A stretch of DNA of 64,000 nt, from the NCBI RefSeq assembly GCF_029227915.1, contig NC_079875.1, positions 19,587,001 through 19,651,000 on the forward strand, written 5' to 3'. Source of the stretch: Hydractinia symbiolongicarpus (Eukaryota > Cnidaria > Hydrozoa > Anthoathecata > Hydractiniidae). Both the position numbers and the translations under genes were made by a program. Below are positions 44,153 through 52,990 of this stretch, piece by piece. How positions within the stretch are numbered: the first letter of the stretch is position 1; each line of letters begins with the position of its first letter. A model generated the notes under the pieces. It made no database searches. It was given only the letters and a program-made list of their open reading frames with translations, and was not told where the DNA came from.

Positions 44153-44371
44153 CTATTTCGGGGCTATTAGCGATTTTTTGTACAACCCTTGTTTTATCGC
44201 GTACTCGTCGAACAAAATCGCCGCCGTCATATAGCCGGCAATTTTAAGACCGTCCTCCATGTCCATCTTAGCGCCAGACCTGGAAACCCCCAGCGCCTTT
44301 TTTCCGCCCATGGCGATCAGTATCGTGTATGAGACCAGCCTGACGGACTCCCATAAGGCATCAATAATCAT
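44153..44371 (-). CDS. Small hydrophobic Polinton membrane protein
   Basis: An intact 72-residue ORF with two likely membrane-associated stretches (VRLVSYTILIAMGGKK and KIAGYMTAAILFDEYAI) around a Ser/Asp-containing loop. Small paired-helix membrane proteins of this sort are common in this element class. Function unknown. Confidence 0.55.
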   Translation of the reverse strand: MIIDALWESVRLVSYTILIAMGGKKALGVSRSGAKMDMEDGLKIAGYMTAAILFDEYAIKQGLYKKSLIAPK

Positions 44372-44412
44372 GGTCTCTTTTGGCCCCTTATTACTATGAT
44401 CATGCTTGCTTG

Positions 44413-44816
44413 TTATTTATTAAGTATTATTTTTTGGGAAATTAATTGCATATTCAAGATGTTAAACTGAGGCCGGGTTTTGCCCTGTTTGCCCCGCTGG
44501 GGCTCCAGATGGACCGCTGGTGAGGTGTTTTGGGATTCATTTTTACCCCTGCCAAATTTGTACCAGACGCCTACTCCTATGGCAAACACTGCTAAAGTTC
44601 CGACCCCATAGATATAGACGCTGTCCATCAACCGTACGGTACTGGTCTTAGGAGAGGATTTGACTGCAGGCTCTACAGTACCCTCTTGTTGCTTCATTTC
44701 TTCCTTTCTCTTCTTCATGAGTGCCGCCAACTTATATTCTGCGCAACCCTCCCCGAATGCTTTGGTGGTCGTGTTATAACCCTCTTCTCTTCTTGTTTCT
44801 GAACTTTTTCACTCAT
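44413..44816 (-). pseudogene. Single-pass membrane protein of the Polinton, frameshifted
   Basis: Starts at ATG 44,816 (MSEKVQKQEEKRV), which directly follows the previous stop TAA. A shift near 44,770 leads to KLAALMKKRKEEMKQQEG, a Ser/Pro linker and one transmembrane helix (VYIYGVGTLAVFAIGVGVWYK), followed by a short basic tail. The stop is at 44,413. Type II or tail-anchored topology is likely. Confidence 0.5.
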
Positions 44817-45408
44817 TTATCTTATAGCACCGTCTCCTCCACCGTATCCGCCTCCTTCACCACCTCCTCCTTTTTCTTCTTGCTTATATGCCAGGCTGTA
44901 TGGCCGCTACAAGCAGTGGGGCTAAACACCTCCCAATAGTGCAGTATACGAGTATTCCCAAATCTGTCATAGAGTCCCAGATTATAGGATCTTTCTCGAT
45001 ATATCGACGTAGCTCGTCAACGCTGTCGATATCCACGAAGTTCCCAATCATGCTAGCATACAAATTTATAACATGGGTGGACAGTGCTTTTTCCGTCCTC
45101 TCCCCTTTTTTCTTGTTATTCACGTTGAAGGTACTCGGTATGTACCTTGTCAATGGACTCCTCTGGGGCCTTGTCAGCAAACCCCTCGGTACACTTCTTT
45201 GGTAAAAGGTGCCCCTTGCCTTTGCGTAGGGCCTCCTTTAAAATTTGGCGTTTATCGATGGGCTTTTCATTATTATCGTATTCTGCAGAGGCATTGTCAA
45301 AGACTTGCGCAATATCGGACGAGATCTTTATTATACGCCTATATCGGAAAAGTATGCAGGCTATCATGTATAGGGTAGGAGTATAGCGATTAGTCGGCAA
45401 ACGTCCAT
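44817..45408 (-). pseudogene. Polinton helical protein with glycine-rich tail, frameshifted
   Basis: ATG 45,408 overlaps the polymerase stop (TAAAATG). Pieces in three frames follow in order: a hydrophobic head (LYMIACILFRYRR), a charged helical middle (KRQILKEALRKGKGH, then DKAPEESIDKVHTEYLQRE), and ALSTHVINLYASMIGNF with a C-terminal hydrophobic helix (LGILVYCTIGRCLAPLLVA). It ends in a glycine-rich tail reaching TAA at 44,817. Shifts lie near 45,365, 45,125 and 44,885. Function unknown; conserved position next to the polymerase suggests a replication or packaging role. Confidence 0.5.
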
Positions 45409-45409
45409 T

Positions 45410-48400
45410 TTATTCTCCCGTAGACGCTAGGCGGTAATGGCTTCTGGCAAGCGTTGTAATCTGGCCTGGTTGTACGATACGTTTTTCATCTGCCCTGTTG
45501 AGTGCTAGCTTGTTCACCTCTTGCGTGTATACCTTATGGACCTTGTTTTGAATTAAAACCTGGTTCTTGTAGATGTCAACACCCTCCTCCAGATACCGCC
45601 GATAATCATTGAAGGTTATTGATTTTTTCGTACACACCTCTTCACACCTTTGGCTTTTTGATCACCGCTTTCTTTTGTAAGGCTCTCATAGGCATAGAGT
45701 TTTGCCCTGAGGGTGATGAACTTGGTCATGATTTTAACACCCAGCTCGTCTTTCATACGGCCCGACCCCTTTCTCTTTCTTACCTATGGGGAGAGGTCTA
45801 TTATCATCTGGATTATAAGCACTAGTATCGAAGCGTGTTTCAACATCGTCCTTGGTATCCCTGTAGAAGTCCTCCGTTCGTATATGGTAAACGAAACTGT
45901 CTGTGTCCATGTGGCAGATCTGCGGCTACCGTACTTAGGCTGCATGAAATCATAGTGAAACTCGTACATGACCAGTTTCGACATATCCAGGATGGCCTGG
46001 CCAATGTATACGGGCTTATTCATCTTCACCTCGGTCTTGCCCATTTCAACGCCTATTAGGTGCTCGCTGAACCTGCTTCCACCCTTAAAATTTGGTTTAA
46101 TTACGAGTTTCGTATACTTGTCATCGTTGGCAACCAGTTGGATGTTTCAATGATTGCGTATATTTTCCATGGTTTTCCCGGACACTGAGAGATTCATCAG
46201 CTTTCAGAAATCCTTCTCGAACTCGTTCTTCGCGTTTGTTCTCAAATCGGTGTTGGGATCGATATAGCCCTTCAACCATGCCTTCTGGTTAAAACGGATC
46301 ACTATGCGTACTTTCTTTAATTCAAGACCATGTTTTATAGCCTCATTTAATGCCCTGATGTGTACTACATACTTTCGCTTATTCTCCAAATTCGGTACCA
46401 ATTTCTCTACCCTATGGACCATCGTGCGTTCGGGCAGGATCGGCAGATCCTTAAGTTTGTCGTGTAGCTCCTTATGGTAGTCGATATCAACCTCTAATAT
46501 GTACCCATGCCTAGCTTCTCGATCCGCCTTTCGGTGAATGCCTCGACGTTTGACACCCATATGACACCCATAACTTGACGCATCGCCCAGTTGTACAGGT
46601 TGTTGGCATCCAGATATTGCAGGTAGGAGGACTCATCCGGGTTATACTGCTCTCCCATGTACTTATTGTTAGCTTTTGCATACGGGTGGCCTGGTTTATA
46701 CCTCCACGGATGCCTTTTTCGAACATCAGGAGCATATCGGGGTCTGTAAGGAGCTCTAACTTGATTCCGGTATACTTCAGTGCTGCTTTCCAGGTTAGGC
46801 CGGGTGCACTGTAAAAGTGTGCAGGATCAAGCTTGTAGTTGTCCAGGCAGACGTCCCGAAATGTCTCCAATACTTCAGCTAATAGCAGGACGTCTATTGT
46901 TAGGTAGATGTCATGGTAGTTCCCCATAGTAACGTTATCACCCCCGAGGTAATGACATTCCATACCTCTTTCGCATATGTATAGTCCCTGTCGCTGATAC
47001 CCTTCATATTCAGCTTGCTGTAGAAATCCTTCCTTGATGGCAGCTCCAACTCTTCGAATCGCTGCAATCCATCCATATACTCATACGGGTACACGCCTTT
47101 TCGAAGCATTAGCCTGAAGGTATCATCCTTGTCGATGAACCTCGCCATGGATGGTACGTTTGCCTTTACCCGGTCGCGATTAAGCTGCTTGGTGGTATAT
47201 GAGTCACAATTTTTACAACAAAATTTTGCCTCATATGAGGCGTCTATGCTCTGGAATTCTAGACAAGTATCTGCACACTGTTGACATTTCATACCTGTGG
47301 TGTTTGTTCCAATGAGGTTGCTTGCCAACTTATCCAGGCCTGAGGCCATGAATCGACAACTATCGCCAAACCGTATCTCTATGGTCTTGTATGCCCCGCC
47401 ATCATCATACCCCATACCTCCAAGGGGTACCTTAATTTTAACGTTGAAGCTTATATATTTCTCCGTATTCTCGGCTATGCATCCAATGTCCTGAGTATCA
47501 TATTTTTCACCCAGTTAACGTATGAAGAGATGGGCATCATACCCTGACAGATTGTAGAAGATGACAGAGATATGGCTGGGTATCTTGTATTTGAGGTTGC
47601 AGATTGCGTGAGCTGCGCCCCTATACTTCCCTGTATAGTTACAATGGTCCCGAACTTTGCGGTTATACTCACAGTCATCAAACGGCTTCATGCAGATATG
47701 GCATCTCGATGCCTCGTTATGTTCTCTTTTTAGGACCTCCGTTAGAGGCATCATGGGCTGCTGTGGGTAGGTATTGTAGAGACGTTTTACCTCATCCTCT
47801 AGGTGGTTCACGAAGCGGATACGCATTTCTCACCCCTGTAGACTCTTAGGGGTTTTGGTACATCCCCATAGGCAAATGTACTATAGGTACACCAACCGGA
47901 TGGTACATGCTTGCTAAGCTTTTTGGTCTTTTTGCCTCTTGCATCCTCTACCGGGACTAGCAGACTCTCGAAATCCGCATAGATGGTAAAGGGTACCTTG
48001 AATTGTTGCTGGCCATCCCTGTAGTATAGCCATTTTTCGGCCTCTGTTGGCATCGTATTTTTAACTACCTCGTGATCGGTGCAGTACCTATAATGCTTGT
48101 CCCTCGATTCAACCGTGGGAAAGGCCTGTAGACAGTTTATACAGAAGTACATTTTTGACGTATTTTTTGAGCTCTCACTACCCAGGAGTCGCGATAGGGA
48201 TTTGATGGCTGTGCAGTGGTTCTTTTTATCATCCGTTAAAAGCAACATTTTAACCTGCTTATTGCGCCTAATATTGTACTCGGATCGACGTCGGTTGTTG
48301 ATCTTCTTCCCCGTTATGTACAATGCGTTTACCACAATGTCAGGAATACGATTTTCAAACCTGGAAATGTCCTTGATGCTTGTAGGGAACTCTATACCCT

Positions 48401-49443
48401 GCCATTTGTAGTGGTCTACATAGGGTTTCATCTGAGATATTCTATTTGGGTTCTTCCCTATCTCCACATGATGTAAGGATGCTATTATACTCCACTTGAA
48501 ACACTCCTCGTCTTCATTTATCGGGTTAATGACGGCCTTCTTTGAGGCTATCTATTTAGGTACTTCGATGTACGATGAACCTCTTGTTAGTCTCAACTTG
48601 TGGAAATCTACGTCGAGGTGTAGGATTTGGGATATTGTAAAGCCACTCTGAGGCAGTGCTGGATTTTTCACATGTGTTTTAACCTGGGAAAACATCCTAT
48701 CCAGCACGTCATATACGTCGTTACCCTTGAAGACTAACGTCATGTTGCTAGTGAAAACCTTATTCACCTCAATATACTCCTCATTGTTGGCCTCCTCCGG
48801 GTTCGTCTTCTTCGTCCTCCACATAATCCATAGGAATATCCGTACCTTTGCCGACCCCATATCTTCCACCTGCGCCTCAGCCAATGTTTTTACGTTGGGT
48901 CGCACCATTCCCATATATCTGTCTACATCGGCCCCTCCTATATCTGGAATGCGAAAAATTCGGAATGTCCTGTTCTTGGGGTGTGAAATCTTGCCCCGGC
49001 CGATTGTAGAGATGTTGAATATCTTCAAGATAGTCTTTCTCGGCCTCCTTTTCCACCTCGTCATGAAGTGAAGGTCTTATGTTGATTGGCCCGGTATAGA
49101 GCCCCATAACCGTACGTTTGAAGGCTGCATAGGTCCTCTTGACCCCCTCCTTTATAGGTTTGGGGACAGCATGAACTAACCAGTTGTACCATCCCCGCAT
49201 CTTAGTTTTCACGATCGAGCGATTTTTCGACAGCTCCTGTTCCTCAAAATTATCCATGGCCTCCGGCGTTGGAAGTATAGTTATGGGGTTGAGCGGCTTT
49301 CGCTGTCCAGCCCTTCTGGGTGGCCTCTGTGGTACATCATTCAATAGGGAAATCAATTCAGCCTTACGTAGCCTGTAGTACCCGGTTAAACCGCGACCCT
49401 TCGCAATATCCCGTAATTGTTTCACATTGTATGATTCCATCAT
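45410..49443 (-). pseudogene. PolB: SAP-headed protein-primed DNA polymerase B of the Polinton, heavily broken
   Basis: ATG 49,443 lies in the right TIR (MMESYNVKQLRDIAKGRG), giving a SAP/Rho-N-like head. Next come a proline-rich linker, a C2C2-type finger (FCINCLQAF...HYRYC, about 48,090-48,150), exonuclease motif I YADFESLL (about 47,970), and an EndoVII/HNH-like zinc insertion (CHICMKPF...DHCNYTGKYRGAAH, 47,590-47,705). Exo II follows (NLSGYDAHLF, about 47,530), then Exo III (YHDIYLTIDVLLLAEV, about 46,880). The TPR-type segment is LLTDPDMLLMFEKGIRGGI. Palm motif A is DANNLYNWAM (about 46,580-46,610) and motif C is MDTDSF (45,893-45,910), so catalytic Asps remain. At least four stops (48,554; 47,515; 46,204; about 46,150) and several frameshifts kill it. 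It would replicate the linear element from a terminal protein. Confidence 0.88.
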
Positions 49444-49461
49444 TTCTTTATTATATAGATT
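49386..49461 (-). repeat. Polinton right terminal inverted repeat (protein-coding)
   Basis: The reverse complement reads AATCTATATAATAAAG, AAATGATGGAATCATACA and continues with the polymerase N-terminal codons. It matches the left TIR over its outer 32 bp with one difference. A Helitron is inserted immediately outside, between A 49,459 and the original T. Confidence 0.8.
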
Positions 49462-49569
49462 AGTCGTTAGCACGTGGAAAAATCCACGGGTTCGCCCGTC
49501 GCAGCTAAGCTACCATTTTGCGTGACAGACAGAGGGACGGACAGACGTATACGGGCATTATAATATAGA
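49460..49569 (-). mobile_element. Short Helitron (110 bp), best-preserved ends
   Basis: Minus-strand reading: 5' TCTATATTATAATGCCCGTA ... hairpin CCCGTGGATTTTTCCACG ... CTAA-3', flanked by A and T. The hairpin has 7-8-bp arms and lies about 10 nt from the CTAA end, exactly as in canonical Helitrons. An ACAGACAG simple repeat lies near the 5' end. It is inserted exactly at the Polinton terminus. Confidence 0.8.
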
Positions 49570-50221
49570 TAGTCGATAACGCCCGTGGAAAGATCCAGTA
49601 TAAAAATGAAAAAAAAGCGTCATTTGAATTTCGATGACGTCAGCAGCCCGTCCACAAAAATAATAATATTTAGAACTTTGTTTTCACGTTGCCTCTATTG
49701 CGTAAAGCCTAAAGCGCTGATTAAGAAAATGTATAGGATCAACTGTTTTCGACAAATGCCTATGAAGATATAAGAGCTTTAAAATTTTTTTTTGAATTTT
49801 ATATATATAATGCCTTCATCGTGTAGATCTTGAAACGCTGATCAAAAAATGTATAGGATCATGTATCTTTGACAAACAATTGCAGAGATATTGGGGTTTG
49901 AAGGTTTTTTAATGGCTTCATCAACCCGTTCATTCCGAAACGGATTCAGGGATGCAGGTTTGGGAAATTTACCCAAATTGGTCCCAGGTGGTCCCTAGTT
50001 ACCCATGCGGTGGAAAATCATTGACGTCACCACCTCGTTTACAAATTATTTGGCCTCAAAGTTTTAAGTGCACTGTAATGGCTTCATTAATTTAATACAA
50101 GATAAGATAAGACATTCGAGACATAACTTTTTCGGCTACATCAAGAAAAGTGAACACATCCACTTTCCCTGTTACACACACACACACACAGACACACTTA
50201 GCGTATTAATTATTATAGAGA
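49570..50221 (-). mobile_element. Non-autonomous Helitron, copy C
   Basis: Follows the 110-bp copy head-to-tail (TAGTCGATAACGCCCGTGG at its start, with one base of the YYAG lost). The interior matches 32,391-33,071: GACGTCAGCA near 49,640, GCTGATTAAGAAAATGTATA, the CCCAGGTGGTCCC block near 49,985, and an (AC)n run before the 5' end TATTATAGAGA. No coding capacity. Confidence 0.75.
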
Positions 50222-50358
50222 GTTGTATTTTGTGTTGCAAATTTGCTGTAAAAATTGACATAAAATAAACTGTTAGATTGATTGTTGTTGACTCATTGCG
50301 ACTCAAACCTTTTTTTGCATTTTTAATTTGACTAATTGGTTTCGCACTATTCGCAGGT

Positions 50359-52283
50359 CTGGGCGCTAGCGATTTGTAGGGACAAATTTTGTCTCGATGG
50401 CCGAAATTATTTTCATGGTCAGCTTTTCACAACTATTCTGGTTAGTGCTGCAAAAAGAGGCAGAAATGCAAAATCCTGCCTGATGTTTCTTCAACTAATA
50501 TTTTACTTTAACTGACGTTTTGCTTTTTAATAACACGTTTAAATGGTGTTGCTAACCCTCTTTGTGGTATATTGAGATGGGTAAGATGTTGGAATAGTAG
50601 TAGTAAGGAGTGAACATATACAGTTTTCGCTCCTTCCACACCTTTACCCCCCAAAAACCCGCTTTGTGGTATATTGACATGGGTAAGATGTTGGAATCGA
50701 AGAAAACTTAAATTACTGACTTTTATAGAGAGGCAAGAGAGGACATATTGTTGATGCTGGTTTTAGGGGTTAGCTTCCTGTTGCAAGCTAGCTACATATA
50801 CCAAACATTTTGTGTTGTGAGGAATAAAGTAATGGTTAAAAAGGAACACTATTCTATCATTATCAGTGCACTTTGGCAAGAAGAAATAAAAATTACAGCT
50901 AGCTATAAAAAGACTTAAAGGAAGGTTTTTTTACAGTAAGCTATTGCTAGCTATATATGGATCTGCAAGTTTGACATGGATTAACGTGGAAGAGCATTTA
51001 ATAAAGGATTTATTTGCAAAATATAGCTGACTAGTTATATACAAAAAAGCACAGATGAAATCGATTGAAAATAAAATACACACTTCAATGATATAATGAC
51101 TGGCTTTGACTTTTGGTTAGAAATTATTATTGTATAGCTATATATATATTACATAAATCTAGCTAGGAAGGGATGTATATAGCTAATAGAATGTTATACT
51201 GTATTACTGTTATTTTTTTTTGTTCTTAATTTTAGTAAAATGCAAGAATAAATTTAGGCAAGGTCTACTTTTACAATTTTGTGATAGCTATAGTAATTTT
51301 GGTACATTGACATAAGAAAAATTTAGCAACCGAAAATATTTGACGAAAACCAATAAATTTGTTTAAAAAGTTATTTTCCATTAAATTTGTTTATTTTAAC
51401 CACAGTATATTATTTTATTTTATATTTCGCAGCGGTCGAAACTTTGTACTTTACAGATTAAAATTATTCCAATGCAAAATTGAGGCGTAGCAATTTTTAA
51501 GGCTAAGTTGGTGTTCAAACTGCACTGTTTGATGTTTCTTGAAGTTGAGTGATATTAGAAATGAGTTTTTATGATCCTATTTTTAGCATCTGGGCACTTG
51601 CCCAACTATATATCTGATTACTGTATGAATAAGGCTACGATATATATGAGTGACCCAGTGTGACCCCTAGCTAACAAAAACTACGAGACAGATACAGCCA
51701 GCTTTTTGACAATTTTTAATTTGGTTTATAAATAATGTAGGTAGCTCCGCCCTGGTTAGTTAAATAAAGTTTCTAGCAAACACAAAATAAGAAATTTTGG
51801 AATTGTTTTTTTAATATTATAGATAGCTAGGTATCTATCTGTTTAATGAGCATGAAACTATTAGTTTAGAAAAAAACCCAATGTTTTCTTTACTTGTGTT
51901 GTCTTGTGTTGAATGAGCTACTACTAGTAGCTATATAAATCTTGAATGACATAACTAGCAATTCCTCCTTGATCAGCACTGGGATATTTTCAAGACAATA
52001 TTAAAACTTGTGATGTAACTAGCTTACCCACAACTTGAAGCAATTAAATTAATAACCAAGTTTAAAACAGTCTTGAACTTTCATAATATACAATCTAATG
52101 TCAATACTGAGTATCCTTCCTTTAAATAATTGTAAAATCAATATATGGCACCACTTTAAAAACTAAAAATACAAAGGAAAAAGTGAATAATTCTCTGCGT
52201 ACTGCATGTTTTTCTTAGCAAATGCATTACGCTCTGCGGGGGATATAAAAATTTGTCCCTACAAGCGCTTCGCTAGTGCCCAG
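50359..52283. mobile_element. Non-autonomous DNA element with TIRs (about 1.9 kb)
   Basis: CTGGGCGCTAGCGA then TTTGTAGGGACAAATTTT at the left is inverted at the right as AAAATTTGTCCCTACAAGCG and TCGCTAGTGCCCAG. A 5-nt insertion (AAGCG/CGCTT) distinguishes the right arm. The interior is AT-rich and lacks a long ORF. It includes a direct repeat CTTTGTGGTATATTGA-ATGGGTAAGATGTTGGAAT at about 50,565-50,600 and 50,660-50,697. Superfamily not determined; no clear target duplication. Confidence 0.65.
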
Positions 52284-52345
52284 GCATGCGCGGTATAAAC
52301 TCCGTAATACAAGCTGTTATTTTTTATATATAATTTATGTAAACA

Positions 52346-52990
52346 CTAGTCGATAAAGCCCGTGGAGAAATCCACTTGGGCAGAAGGAAAATAAAAAAAT
52401 AGGTTGTTTTAATTTTTTTGCTGACGACAGCAGTGCAGATAGAAAAAAAATTTGGCGAAATTTAGTTTATTCGTTGCCTGTAATATGTAGAGCTTAAACT
52501 GCTGATCAAGAAAATGTATATGATCATGTGTTTTTGATGAGCGGTTAATGAGATATAAGGTTTTAAAATTTTGCTGACGTCAGCAAAGACCTGCTAAGAT
52601 ACTAAAAATCCTTTTTTAGAAATTTGTACACCTGTTGCCTTCAACGCATAGATCTTGAAACACTGATCAAGATAATGTATAGGATCATGTATATTTGACA
52701 AACGGTTGCAGAGATATTAGGGTTTGAAGGTTTTTTGATGACGTCATCAATCCGTCCATTTCGAAACGGATTCGGGGACCCAGGTTTGGGAAACTTACCG
52801 AAATTGGTCCCAGGTGGACCCTAGTTACCTACGCGGTGAAAAATCATTGACGCCATCACCTCGTTTTTTTTTTTTTTTGCCTCAAAGTTTTAAGTGCACT
52901 GTAATGGCTTCATTAATTAAATGGAGGATATTGACGTTAAAATAGTAATATTGATAGAGACAGAATCACTCAGCGTATTATTATATAAGA
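52346..52990 (-). mobile_element. Non-autonomous Helitron, copy D
   Basis: Plus strand: A|CTAGTCGATAAAGCCCGTGG at the start, closing with GCGTATTATTATATAAGA. It has the same interior blocks as copy A, including two GCTGATCAAGA units, TGACGTCA sites at about 52,574 and 52,738, and CCCAGGTGGACCC. It retains the hairpin GTGGAGAAATCCAC. Confidence 0.8.

Larger units (their letters stand above)
33617..49461. mobile_element. Polinton/Maverick (adintovirus-like) provirus, inactive
   Basis: This 15.8-kb block is bounded by inverted repeats (33,617-33,690 and 49,386-49,461). It encodes protein-primed DNA polymerase B, an rve-type integrase, major capsid protein, a penton-like minor capsid protein and about a dozen accessory proteins. 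That set and size define Polintons, self-synthesising elements that also resemble integrated viruses. Genes are intronless, closely packed, on both strands and more GC-rich than the flanks. Polymerase, capsid and integrase genes are all broken, so it is a molecular fossil. The 6-bp target duplication could not be confirmed because a Helitron sits exactly on the right edge. Confidence 0.9.

Noticed and set aside
47604-48411. Plus-strand open frames under polymerase B
   Set aside because: Antisense to the exonuclease and EndoVII-like motifs of PolB.
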